Below, in pieces: positions 47,938 to 57,025 of a stretch of 64,000 bases of DNA. Below the pieces are notes generated by a model. It did not search any database. It saw nothing but the letters and a program-made list of their open reading frames with translations, and was not told the origin of the DNA. The DNA is from Kiritimatiellia bacterium (GTDB taxonomy: Bacteria; Verrucomicrobiota; Kiritimatiellia; CAIVKH01): NCBI GenBank assembly GCA_025054615.1, contig JANWZO010000010.1, positions 1 to 64,000 of the forward strand. The letters are read 5' to 3'. The position numbers were made by a program, and so were the translations under genes. Positions within the stretch are counted from its first letter, which is position 1; every line of letters begins with the position of its first letter.

Positions 47938-49073
47938 GGATATTCCTTCCCGCCTGAAACCTCAGCCAGAGCGGCGCCTATGGCGTCCGTGAAACGCTGC
48001 CACGACAGGCTTGTGGCTGCATGGGCCTGAGCCCTCTGACCAAGCCGAAGCCTTCCGTCGTCGTCGCTCATCAACTGATCGAGAATTTCAGCCCACCTCA
48101 CGGGATCGTTCGATTCCACCCAACGCAAGTTTTGATGATCGATAAACCCATACCCATCCCGTATGGCTCCCACCCGGCTCACGACGGTTGCCCGGCCCAG
48201 GGCCATGGCTTGCAACAGCGTTGTCGTCGCGCCGGAATACGAGTTTTCCCGTACCGGCAAAGCCACGACCCGCGCCGAATTCATGCGTTCGAGCGTTTGC
48301 GTAAAAGGCATATCTGTGGAGAGTCGCACATTTTGCGGCAGCCGCGTCAACCGGGACGCATGTTCCGCAGACGCGATGAGTTCGAATTTCCAGTCCGGCC
48401 GCAATTCTGCCGTCCTAAGGATGACCTGGAAATCTCGCATGGGGTCTGCTCCGACTGACAGGACATCTGGGCCATCGGACACATCGCCCCGCGGCAGCGA
48501 AAAAAGACCTGTGTGCGCGCCAAAAGGAATAAAACGGACGCGGCTTTGGAACGGCACACCTAAAAATTCTTTCAACTTCAGCGACTCTTCGTAACCAAAC
48601 GCGATCACGACATCGGACAAACCTAGCAAATCGCGGTAAACTCCTTGCCCCTCGGGCGGCATCGCGGCCAAACGCTCAGGAAACCCCACGCTGATGTATA
48701 TCAAGGGCGTTTTGAAGAGGCCCCACCGCTTCATCCACAGCAGCGGGATTCCGATGGAATCCACGGTCGACACGACGATACGGACACGTCGGATTTCGGT
48801 CAGAAACGAAAAAGCTGCAGCAAAGAGTCCGCTGCTCCAGCTCCTGCGTCGCAGGAGGCGGTCGCAAAAATATCCCGGCCAGTGATAAATGCGCGGATAT
48901 CCTCCAGCCCTCGCCAGACGAATCGCCACCTGATGCCCACGTCGGGCAAGCTCGTCCGCGCCGTACAGCGAATATCGAACCGGGTCGTTTGGCGATGCCG
49001 CAAGCGCCGCCCGGCGAAGGGGCGAATCTCGGAAGAGAAAAAGCGCATCATCCTGTGAATCCCCGCCAGCCAT
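47934..49073 (-). CDS. GT4 glycosyltransferase
   Basis: A 379-residue GT-B protein beginning MAGGDSQDDALFLFRDS. SLYGADELARRGHQV is the acceptor-domain start; SVGADPMRDFQVIL and RENSYSGATTTLLQAMALGRATVVSRVGAIRDGY form the donor site. ATG 49073 shares its A with the methyltransferase stop (TGATG). The frame continues upstream to 49202 only inside that gene. Confidence 0.87.
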   Translation of the reverse strand: MAGGDSQDDALFLFRDSPLRRAALAASPNDPVRYSLYGADELARRGHQVAIRLARAGGYPRIYHWPGYFCDRLLRRRSWSSGLFAAAFSFLTEIRRVRIVVSTVDSIGIPLLWMKRWGLFKTPLIYISVGFPERLAAMPPEGQGVYRDLLGLSDVVIAFGYEESLKLKEFLGVPFQSRVRFIPFGAHTGLFSLPRGDVSDGPDVLSVGADPMRDFQVILRTAELRPDWKFELIASAEHASRLTRLPQNVRLSTDMPFTQTLERMNSARVVALPVRENSYSGATTTLLQAMALGRATVVSRVGAIRDGYGFIDHQNLRWVESNDPVRWAEILDQLMSDDDGRLRLGQRAQAHAATSLSWQRFTDAIGAALAEVSGGKEYP

Positions 49074-49765
49074 CACCAGGCAGCATTTTTGAAGACATAC
49101 ACGTCGCGAGCGAGCCTGCGATTCCAATCGATGGCAGGGAAGACGCTTTTCCAACGATCCGGCTGACGCGAGGCGACGGCCAAAATGTAAATCGGGTACC
49201 AAGGTGTATCATTGGCCGCCAGATGGACTAACTCCATGTTGTGGCTTAATGCCATCTTTTTCAAAGCCAGAGGCGTGAAACGCCAATAATCGCCGAAAAT
49301 CTCGCCCCCATAATGTTCGTTCTGAGCAAACGGAACGACCACGATAAGCACGTCCCGCGTCATGTCCGCAAGGTTCGCAAACGCGCGTCGGATATCGAAA
49401 ATGTGCTCCAACACCGTGTGAGCGAAAACCACGTCGAATCGGCGCCGCAAGGACTCAGGCAATTCAGCCTCGAGGTCCAGAAATATGGCGTCCGGGTGGC
49501 CGTCGTTAGGCACTTCGGACCCCCAGTAGTTGGTCATCACGTACTCAGAGGCATTAGGGAAATAATCCCGATATCGACCCCCTTCCTTATCGAGATCGCG
49601 CCACGCGGAAACATTGACAACCGACCCAGTGAATATGTGCCCCCATTTGCGAAGTTCGGCATTCGACCAGCGTCGCGGGCTCAAAAAAAAAGCCCTCCTT
49701 CGAGCGAGATTGACCAACTTTCGGCGGACCGCTTCCAAAACAGTTAAGTCGGGATGATCAGACAC
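49073..49765 (-). CDS. SAM-dependent methyltransferase-like protein
   Basis: A 230-residue protein from GTG 49765. FDVVFAHTVLEHIFDIRRAFANLADM matches motif IV/post-IV of class I methyltransferases (Methyltransf_11/23 type), and YWRFTPLALKKMA is common near the end of such proteins. The N-terminal glycine-rich SAM loop is not clear, so cofactor binding may be atypical. It probably O-methylates a sugar of the glycan. It overlaps the membrane protein upstream by eight bases. Confidence 0.78.
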   Translation of the reverse strand: MSDHPDLTVLEAVRRKLVNLARRRAFFLSPRRWSNAELRKWGHIFTGSVVNVSAWRDLDKEGGRYRDYFPNASEYVMTNYWGSEVPNDGHPDAIFLDLEAELPESLRRRFDVVFAHTVLEHIFDIRRAFANLADMTRDVLIVVVPFAQNEHYGGEIFGDYWRFTPLALKKMALSHNMELVHLAANDTPWYPIYILAVASRQPDRWKSVFPAIDWNRRLARDVYVFKNAAW

Positions 49766-51386
49766 GGCTTGCCTCCGCCAAGATCGCTTGTTTCGTGGCT
49801 CGCCACTGTTCGGCTTGAATCTCGCGGAATCTGCGGCGACCCTTCTCCGCATCAAGGATAGCCGGTTCGCGTGGTTCCCGCCAAAGGTCGAAGATGTGCA
49901 GGACGTCCTTACCCCGATACTGGACTTTAGCGACCAGGGGAATCTCGTTCGCCGCAATCCGCGCCATCAGTCGCGGCTCCGGGTTACGCGCCGGTAACGC
50001 GAGGTATCGAGCATTATGGGATTTCGCCTCCTCTATATTGTTGACCAGTTGTCCTACCATCTCTGACCGTATAGGCGGCCTTTCGCAGTAATACTGATCG
50101 AAGGAACCGCCGAGGGGCGAGTAAACAGAAATCGATTCCAAGGTCCCCCGTCGGATCCACACCCCCGCGGCCGCTTGACCCAAGATCTCCAAACGGCGGC
50201 CTTGGGGGTAACATTCTTCGTAAGCTACCCAATCCGGAAGTCGTTTTGTAAGTTCATGGAAGTCGCCCCCGTGCAGCAAAACGGCTTGCACGACCCCTGT
50301 GATTACGGCCGTCGCGGCAACGATCTTGAATAATAAACCCACGAATTGGTGCCGGGTCCCGATTCGGCGTCCCGCCTCATGAGCTCCGAGAGACCACAAG
50401 GCTGCATAGGCGGGAAATGCCAGCAGCATATGGGCTGAGCGGACATTCGCGTACCCTAGCACGAACGTCCATATGCCTAGAGGGAGGGCGAAATAGAGAG
50501 CGACGGCCCGCATGCCGTGATCCGCAACACGCCATCCGAGCGGGAGGCAGATCGGAGCAAGCATCACCGCGAGCCACGAAGATCCGGCAGCAAATGACTC
50601 GAACAGTTCGCGTATACGAAACGCTCCGAAATTCGAAAAAGCGACGTGGATCTTGTGCCACGCGCCGGTGTGCGTTCCGCCTGGGATCCGAGGTTCCCAG
50701 AACCAAAAAAAGGCGTAGACGGCTGTCCAGAGAAGGATCAATCCCCATCCGATTCCCTCGACGAGACCGACACGAAAACCCCGTCGCCACGCATAAGCAA
50801 CCGCCAATACGGGGAGATAAAAAAAGGCGTCGGGCAACGACGCCGCCATAAGCACCCATCCCGCACAGGCCACAATCCAACCAATTTTATAAGACTTTTC
50901 TCCGGTATCGGATACGAATCTGTAGAGACCGACAGCGCTGAGCATCGAACTCCCGGCGAAAAGTCCGCACGTCAACGCATAGGCATGATTCGCCAGGACA
51001 CCATGCAACGACATCATGGCAGCCGCGCACCATTGGACGAGCGCAGCGGCTCCGGAGCGCCGCATCATCCAGAACAACAGCGGCGCCGCCACGGCCGCCG
51101 CCGCCGCCCCTGGCAAACGGACGACCCATTCGACCGGGCCCCAAATCCAGATAAGTGGCGCGGCGGACATACTTTGTAGCGGCGGGTAATAAAACATTTG
51201 AATGCGTTCAAAAGCTCCCGGAATACCCAACGCAACCCGGATCCATTCGACACCCATCCTCGCAAACAAAAGCTCATCTTCTCCCGTGAATTCTGCTTGA
51301 ATCACCGTTGGCAGTTGGCCGGTCAACGCCATAGCGAAAAGCAGAAGCATCACAAGTCCGGATGGTATTGGTGGCGCACCTTTCAC
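49758..51386 (-). CDS. GT39/ArnT-like integral membrane glycosyltransferase
   Basis: A 542-residue polytopic protein with about ten to twelve hydrophobic segments and a soluble C-terminal domain. EFTGEDELLFAR has the acidic pair (Asp 37/Glu 38) of the first periplasmic loop of GT39-type enzymes, and FYYPPLQSM follows. Such proteins use polyprenyl-phosphate sugars as donors on the periplasmic side. The donor may be made by the dolichyl-phosphate-mannose-synthase-like half of the fusion protein encoded just upstream, with which it overlaps by four bases; that link is inference. Confidence 0.82.
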   Translation of the reverse strand: MKGAPPIPSGLVMLLLFAMALTGQLPTVIQAEFTGEDELLFARMGVEWIRVALGIPGAFERIQMFYYPPLQSMSAAPLIWIWGPVEWVVRLPGAAAAAVAAPLLFWMMRRSGAAALVQWCAAAMMSLHGVLANHAYALTCGLFAGSSMLSAVGLYRFVSDTGEKSYKIGWIVACAGWVLMAASLPDAFFYLPVLAVAYAWRRGFRVGLVEGIGWGLILLWTAVYAFFWFWEPRIPGGTHTGAWHKIHVAFSNFGAFRIRELFESFAAGSSWLAVMLAPICLPLGWRVADHGMRAVALYFALPLGIWTFVLGYANVRSAHMLLAFPAYAALWSLGAHEAGRRIGTRHQFVGLLFKIVAATAVITGVVQAVLLHGGDFHELTKRLPDWVAYEECYPQGRRLEILGQAAAGVWIRRGTLESISVYSPLGGSFDQYYCERPPIRSEMVGQLVNNIEEAKSHNARYLALPARNPEPRLMARIAANEIPLVAKVQYRGKDVLHIFDLWREPREPAILDAEKGRRRFREIQAEQWRATKQAILAEASRV

Positions 51387-52840
51387 AGCAGGTCCGGTGA
51401 ATTGGTGTTTTCACAAACAAACAAGCCCTGGTATCCCAACAATCCAGGCAGGGTATTCGTCATCTTTCTTGCGACCCACCACACCCACGAGAACGGCGGC
51501 TTTTGGAAAAATGGGAAGAGGATCGGCACAGGCATGGAGGTCGGCGCTTCCCGCCGGATCACCCAGCCCGTTTTGGCCAAGAGCCGACGCATGTCCCGAA
51601 ACGTATAGAAATGAAGATGAGTCTCGTCGAGAGGACCGCGGCGGGTGCGCGGGAAGCGCCCGAATAGAAGATTCAGCCGTACATACAGATTGGCGACATT
51701 CGGCAGCGACACGTACAGACGTCCGCCTCGCCGCACGGCGCGCTTCAGGCGCGAAAGAACGTACTCGGGACGATGTAGATGCTCCAAAACGTCGGCAGCC
51801 ACACAAATATCGTAAGGCGGCTCGATCTCCAAACGGTCAAAATCATTGAGGTCGGACTGCAAAACACGTCGACAGTATGGGGCCGCCCGGCGCGCTGACG
51901 ACTCGGACAATTCCACACCATCCACAATCGCTCCTGCCTCCCACAGTCGGCGGGTCAGGGCTGCATCCCCCACCCCAAGTTCCAGGACTCGCGCGCCGCG
52001 CAGATTCTGCTCCGTCAGCCAGCTCCATAGCAGCGAGTGGCTGGATCCTGGATCGGCAAATTTTTCCGGATATCGATGCCCTTCTCGCTCAACATCATAT
52101 TTCGCCACGTAGAGGAATCCGCTTTTGTGTAAAAAAAAAGCCAGCGCACTCAGCACGCAATTCAAACCGTAAATGATTCCATTTACGTGGCAAATTTCGT
52201 CACCGTAGTATGTCGGGATCGGAATTTCGCGGATCCGAGCTCCGGCCCCATGCGCCTGGAAAAGGATTTGAGTATCGAAATGCCATTCGTCGGAGTTTTC
52301 CCAAATCGGGATTGTTTTGAGAAAATCGACCCGATAGGCGCGATATCCCGAATGGAATTCGCTGAGCCGCATCCCACTAAGAGCATTTTCTATCTTGGTG
52401 AGCACAATATTCCCCACGAATTTATACAGCGGCATCCCCCCCTTTCGGGCATCCGCTCGGTGAATCATTCGCGAACCGAGAACCACATCCGCTTCATCTC
52501 GGATGATTGGCTCCAAGAGCTGAGGCAAGACCTCTGGCGCATATTGTCCGTCCGCGTGGAGCATCACTACAACATCAAGCCCGCGATCGATCGCATATTG
52601 ATATCCGAGCTTCTGATTGCCGCCATATCGTTGATTGACGCGATTCCTCAACACAACGAACTTTTGCGGATCAATCGGCGGCTTGAACCCGAGCGCGACG
52701 CGGGTCGTGTCGTCCGTGCTGCAATCGTCAATGACATAGACCACATCAATGGCCTTCCAAAGATCAGCCGGAATCCGAGAAAGCGTCTTCGCAATATGCC
52801 GCTCAGCGTTATACGCAATTACAAAAATCCCGATGCGCAT
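51383..52840 (-). CDS. Fusion of GT2 glycosyltransferase and class I methyltransferase
   Basis: A 485-residue two-domain protein. Residues about 1-230 form a GT-A domain of the dolichyl-phosphate mannose synthase type: GIFVIAYNAERHI, VIDDCSTDDT, VVMLHADGQYAPE, ADVVLGSRM. Residues about 255-485 are a SAM methyltransferase: VLELGVGDAALTRRL (SAM loop), DICVAADVLEHLHRPE, SLPNVANLYVR. Such fusions occur naturally and I see no frame error at the join. It could charge a polyprenyl phosphate and methylate a sugar, or cap a chain. ATG 52840 is preferred over the TTG at 52849. Confidence 0.9.
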   Translation of the reverse strand: MRIGIFVIAYNAERHIAKTLSRIPADLWKAIDVVYVIDDCSTDDTTRVALGFKPPIDPQKFVVLRNRVNQRYGGNQKLGYQYAIDRGLDVVVMLHADGQYAPEVLPQLLEPIIRDEADVVLGSRMIHRADARKGGMPLYKFVGNIVLTKIENALSGMRLSEFHSGYRAYRVDFLKTIPIWENSDEWHFDTQILFQAHGAGARIREIPIPTYYGDEICHVNGIIYGLNCVLSALAFFLHKSGFLYVAKYDVEREGHRYPEKFADPGSSHSLLWSWLTEQNLRGARVLELGVGDAALTRRLWEAGAIVDGVELSESSARRAAPYCRRVLQSDLNDFDRLEIEPPYDICVAADVLEHLHRPEYVLSRLKRAVRRGGRLYVSLPNVANLYVRLNLLFGRFPRTRRGPLDETHLHFYTFRDMRRLLAKTGWVIRREAPTSMPVPILFPFFQKPPFSWVWWVARKMTNTLPGLLGYQGLFVCENTNSPDLL

Positions 52841-52863
52841 AGATAGCAATTAGTAACAGACAC

Positions 52864-54906
52864 TTACAAATACGATTTATGCTGATCCTTATCGATACAT
52901 TCATCCTTATTTGGCTGCGACCATTGATCTAAAGAGTATTGCCTAAAAGGCGAAGCCATCGCTATTGCTCGGAAAGCCTCCTCTATCGTATAAACTTTAC
53001 GTAAAGCGTGACTCGATACATTAGAATGGGATTCGCGATCAGACCCTTGAAGACACGTTTCGATGATTTCTACCAAATAACTGATATTCGATGATTTCGT
53101 CCAGAAAACCGATTCGGACCGAATTACCGATTCCTCGTTTTCAGACGGACCCGACACAACAACAGTCCGTCCCAAAGCAACAGCTCGCAGTATCCAGGTC
53201 AAGCACTTCGAACATTGATCCTGCAGTACGGGTATCAAGACCAATCTCGCCGTGGCCATTCGATCTCGAATTCGCGTGAAAGATACTGGGCCGAAATATT
53301 CCAGATTTTTGATTTGCGAAAATGCTTCCGAAGGATACCCATCCAGAATATGAACAGCGAAGGAGCGATTAGGCACACTAGACGCTAGTTTTTGTATCAA
53401 TCCTATATCCAGCCAGTTGCGTTCCCCGATGCATAATATATCATAAGTTTTTGAACAAGGTCCTGGATTTATTGGACGCCAAAATAAATGGTCAATAAAC
53501 GGTTCCACATATAACACTCTTTCTCTTAGCGAGCGTTCTTTTGAAAAAAATTCCAGATCTCGTCGACTCGACACAATAATCCGATCTGCTCTTGAAAGAG
53601 ATTGAAATATCGAGGATTGTAATCTGGATGAGTTCGTATTTCTTATCGTGCGCCACCAGACAACAATTTGATTTTTCCAGCATTTGCGAATTGCCAACGC
53701 CAAAACATGCAATCCAATCTCCGCGGAATCAGCCACAATCAGCTTTGCTCGCGACGCCTGCCACGCTATACGAGTTATCTGTTTGAATAATATAGAAGAA
53801 TTGGGGGGCGAATACAGTGATTGGAGCGTTATGTGTGCATATCGTAGGTTGTTATCACACCGAACATCCCACTTGAAAAGGCCAGCCAGCCCCAGCAGTT
53901 CCTCACGCGGAATCTCCATACCTGCTGAAAACAAATCCAAAAGCTCTCTTGTGACGTATGAGGGTGTTAAGAAATAAAAAATATCACAGGTTGGAATCAC
54001 AGAGGAATAATATCGGGATGGAAAGCAGGTGTAATGCAACTGCTTTAGCATCTCTGCGTGGCAGCATCCGCATTTTGCCATAACCCACAGACCTCGTATT
54101 CTCTGGGTAAGTGATGCAAACGGAGAACGAGTATGAATAATCGATAAGCGTATTCTGTTATTTATTTCCGTACGAGATTTGCGCAGTTCAGAGGGTGTAT
54201 ATAATCTTTTATGTTTGGACGTGATGGCACGCCACGTATTTTTTTGAGTAGCGGAGCGCGAGACAGTCTGCGAAATGCTTCCTGAATGAAGCCGATAGAT
54301 TAGTATGGCTTCGGGCACCGGCTCGCCACGGTACCCTCGCTCATACGCGCTTAAGAAAAAGTCATAATCATCCTGCGTAGGAAACTGAGGATCAAAAGGA
54401 ATCTCCCGGGCGATCGCTGTTCGATAAAGAGCATTGCCATCAAGATGATTTCGGAGCTTCAGTTGATTTAGCTCAACGGGCGTTGCCAAGATTAATTTGT
54501 TAACACCAAGACCTAGTCGCCGAATCGACGGATATAAAAAAGCCACGCTACGATCATTTTGAACTTTGGCCGCAGCGGTACGCAGCGCCATAAGGGCTCC
54601 GTCTCCAAGCAAGTTATCAGCGTCCAAATTAAAGAACCATGTCGTTCTGATGTGATCGAGAGCAAATCTTCGAACTTCATTCGCTCCGATGCCCGGCGTA
54701 CGAAGGTATCGAACGCGATCTCGATACTCTCGCAAAATAGCAGGCGTGTCATCTGTTGACCCATCATCGATGACGATGTACTCATCTTCATCGAGCATTT
54801 GTTCCAAGACGCTTTCAATCGCATCCCGTATAAAATATCCGTAATCGCGCGCCGGCGTAATAATTGTGATTGGCGGCTCGGACCTCGTGGAGGGAACCTC
54901 TTTCAT
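52864..54906 (-). CDS. Two-domain GT2-GT4 glycosyltransferase, AT-rich
   Basis: A 680-residue protein. The N-terminal domain is GT-A: PITIITPARDYGYFIRDAIES, DDGSTDDT, FFNLDADNLLGD (DxD). From about residue 330 the rest looks GT-B-like: ILCIGERNWLDIG, AVHILDGYPSEA, then CLTWILRAVALGRTVVVSG near the donor site. Two sampled 60-base rows have 27 and 21 G+C, well below the flanking genes (32 of 60 in one row at 42.2 kb), and codon use is AT-rich throughout. It is therefore likely a recent acquisition inserted into the overlapping series: there is a gap of about 23 bases after it, but a four-base overlap before it. Confidence 0.87.
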   Translation of the reverse strand: MKEVPSTRSEPPITIITPARDYGYFIRDAIESVLEQMLDEDEYIVIDDGSTDDTPAILREYRDRVRYLRTPGIGANEVRRFALDHIRTTWFFNLDADNLLGDGALMALRTAAAKVQNDRSVAFLYPSIRRLGLGVNKLILATPVELNQLKLRNHLDGNALYRTAIAREIPFDPQFPTQDDYDFFLSAYERGYRGEPVPEAILIYRLHSGSISQTVSRSATQKNTWRAITSKHKRLYTPSELRKSRTEINNRIRLSIIHTRSPFASLTQRIRGLWVMAKCGCCHAEMLKQLHYTCFPSRYYSSVIPTCDIFYFLTPSYVTRELLDLFSAGMEIPREELLGLAGLFKWDVRCDNNLRYAHITLQSLYSPPNSSILFKQITRIAWQASRAKLIVADSAEIGLHVLALAIRKCWKNQIVVWWRTIRNTNSSRLQSSIFQSLSRADRIIVSSRRDLEFFSKERSLRERVLYVEPFIDHLFWRPINPGPCSKTYDILCIGERNWLDIGLIQKLASSVPNRSFAVHILDGYPSEAFSQIKNLEYFGPVSFTRIRDRMATARLVLIPVLQDQCSKCLTWILRAVALGRTVVVSGPSENEESVIRSESVFWTKSSNISYLVEIIETCLQGSDRESHSNVSSHALRKVYTIEEAFRAIAMASPFRQYSLDQWSQPNKDECIDKDQHKSYL

Positions 54907-56168
54907 TCCTCAACCACCCAATGCTGATCTACAAGAACACGGGTCTCCGCAGCATGGAGGACGAGTCCGTCGCCAAAGAAATCACCCGGCTGGATCTCGA
55001 ACCAAAACGCATCCGGCGCGTGATCGATCAAAAAACCACGGAGATAAAGAGCGGCATGCAGCTTGTAGCGACCCGGCATCAAAGGTATGCGCGGAATACG
55101 GCACCGAATGGATCCCCGTCGCTGGGAGGGCGCGCCTGCTGGTTGCCTGAACCGCTGCCCGAATTGAATCAGTTTTTGGTGAAGCTCGTCGCAAATCCAG
55201 AAAGCGACGTGGATCGGCAGGCCTTCGACGCGCGCCCCATAACGAAACACGACTTCAAGATCTTCGCCCGACGGGCAGGAAGCCGTCTCTTTCGCACCTC
55301 GTTCGAGCCATATTTCCTCAATCCAAGCATCCCGCTGGCCCAGCGAGTCGGGGGGCGCTTTGTACCTGCCAAATGAAACATCCTCAGCGTAACTCTGCAT
55401 GTAGGCGTTGACGGCATCACCGGCGGCTCCGTCAAACTGGATCCGGCCTTTTCTCAGGACGATTCCGCGGCTACAGAGGCTGCGAACCGATGCGAGGTTA
55501 TGACTTACAAAAAGGATTGTTCGGCCGCTGCGGGCCACGCTATCCATTTTACCCAGACATTTTCGCTGAAATTCCAAATCCCCCACCGCTAGGACCTCGT
55601 CCACGAGCAGGATTTCGGTTTCCAAATGCGCTGCAACCGAAAACGCCAAACGGACGAACATGCCGCTGGAGTATCGCTTGACCGGCGTATCGATAAACGG
55701 CTCCACCCCAGCGAAATCCACGATTTCATCAAATCGGGCTTTGACCTCCTGCCGGCGCATGCCGAGAAGAATTCCGCTCATGAATATGTTTTCGCGCCCC
55801 GTCAGATCGGGGTGGAACCCCGTGCCCACTTCCAAGAGCGAACCGACCCTGCCGCGCAGGAAAGCTTCTCCGGAGGTAGGATCCGTAATCCTCGATAAGA
55901 TTTTCAAAAGCGTCGACTTCCCTGCCCCGTTGTGGCCGATCAATCCAACCGCTTCGCCCGGCGCGACTTGAAATGAAACTCCATCCAGGGCCGTATGGAC
56001 AGCCGGGCGCGTTCGACTCCGACCTATGATGCCAACTGCCGCATCCGCATCGCGTCCGCGAATTCGAGCCCAAATCCACGCCACTTCATCCGCCAACGAT
56101 TGGCGTCCAATAGACCCAAGTCGGTAACGCTTGGTCAGTTGTCGGGCCTCGATGGCAGGGAGGATCAT
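54903..56168 (-). CDS. Polysaccharide ABC exporter ATP-binding protein (Wzt type)
   Basis: A 421-residue ATPase that powers export of a lipid-linked polysaccharide with the permease encoded upstream. Walker A is GHNGAGKST, the signature is YSSGMFVRLAFS, Walker B ILLVDEVLAVGD. After the nucleotide-binding domain (to about 260) there is an extended C-terminal beta domain, as in Wzt proteins that bind the non-reducing end of the finished chain and so set its length. This indicates ABC-dependent rather than Wzy-dependent export. It overlaps both neighbours by four bases. Confidence 0.95.
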   Translation of the reverse strand: MILPAIEARQLTKRYRLGSIGRQSLADEVAWIWARIRGRDADAAVGIIGRSRTRPAVHTALDGVSFQVAPGEAVGLIGHNGAGKSTLLKILSRITDPTSGEAFLRGRVGSLLEVGTGFHPDLTGRENIFMSGILLGMRRQEVKARFDEIVDFAGVEPFIDTPVKRYSSGMFVRLAFSVAAHLETEILLVDEVLAVGDLEFQRKCLGKMDSVARSGRTILFVSHNLASVRSLCSRGIVLRKGRIQFDGAAGDAVNAYMQSYAEDVSFGRYKAPPDSLGQRDAWIEEIWLERGAKETASCPSGEDLEVVFRYGARVEGLPIHVAFWICDELHQKLIQFGQRFRQPAGAPSQRRGSIRCRIPRIPLMPGRYKLHAALYLRGFLIDHAPDAFWFEIQPGDFFGDGLVLHAAETRVLVDQHWVVEE

Positions 56169-57025
56169 AAAATGTCCGCAAAGGTGCGTTGCATGCGGTT
56201 GAAGGAAATCAGTCCCGCGACAAGGAGCGCTAGCGCGACTGTGCAGCCCAAGGCGATACAGCGCAGGTCCGGCGACCCCTCGCCTAGCAACCCGAGTCGT
56301 CCGATTTCAATCACGGCGGTCATTGGATTCATCATCAACAAGACACGAAGCCGCCCATCGGGGACAGCGGAAAGGGGATAGACAACTGGCGACAAATACA
56401 TGGCCAGCTGCAGGAAAAAAGGCAAAGCGAAACGAAGGTCACGGTATTTGATCGTCAAGGCGCACACGAGGAGGCCGGCGCCGAGCGCTGCCACTGCTGC
56501 TTGGAAAACGGCAAACGGGATAGCTACCACCCAACGTGTCGGATGAACTGTCGCACCCAGGATCCAAAACCCTGCGTAGAAAACAACAAACAGCAGTAAA
56601 TGAACTGCGAAATGCGCCAGTTGGGCAATGACACCCGCCGCAGGGATCAACAAACGGGGAATATAGACTTTCGTCAGAATGTGTGCATTCGATGCGAAAG
56701 ACAATGCGGCATGGTTAAGTACACCGCTGAAATAATTCCAGAACAAAATCCCGGATAAGTAAAACAAGAATGGAGGCGTTCCGTCCGTCGGTATTTGCGC
56801 GATTCGCCCAAAGATGACCGTGAAGACCACCGTCATCAGGGTCGGCTGAATGATGAACCACAAAGGCCCCAGAATAGTTTGTTTGTACAGCGCGGACCAT
56901 TCGCGCATCACCAGCATGGTCAGGATATCACGGGACTCAAAAAGCTCCCGCCAATCGAAGTCCAGCCAGCCGCGGCGTGCCCGAATATGGATGGTTCGAC
57001 TCAAGAGGCTATCAATTCGAGCCAT
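56165..57025 (-). CDS. Polysaccharide ABC exporter permease (Wzm type)
   Basis: A 286-residue ABC-2 permease with six TM helices. LFESRDILTMLVMREWSALYKQTILGPLWFIIQP is the amphipathic gate and first helix of Wzm-type exporters; FVLPFFLQLAMYLSPVVYPLSAVP-like sequence near the end is typical (LPFFLQLAMYLSPVVYPL seen). It pairs with the Wzt-type ATPase to flip the undecaprenyl-linked glycan. Its start lies 25 bases inside the broken regulator gene upstream and its end overlaps wzt in ATGA. Confidence 0.95.
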   Translation of the reverse strand: MARIDSLLSRTIHIRARRGWLDFDWRELFESRDILTMLVMREWSALYKQTILGPLWFIIQPTLMTVVFTVIFGRIAQIPTDGTPPFLFYLSGILFWNYFSGVLNHAALSFASNAHILTKVYIPRLLIPAAGVIAQLAHFAVHLLLFVVFYAGFWILGATVHPTRWVVAIPFAVFQAAVAALGAGLLVCALTIKYRDLRFALPFFLQLAMYLSPVVYPLSAVPDGRLRVLLMMNPMTAVIEIGRLGLLGEGSPDLRCIALGCTVALALLVAGLISFNRMQRTFADIL

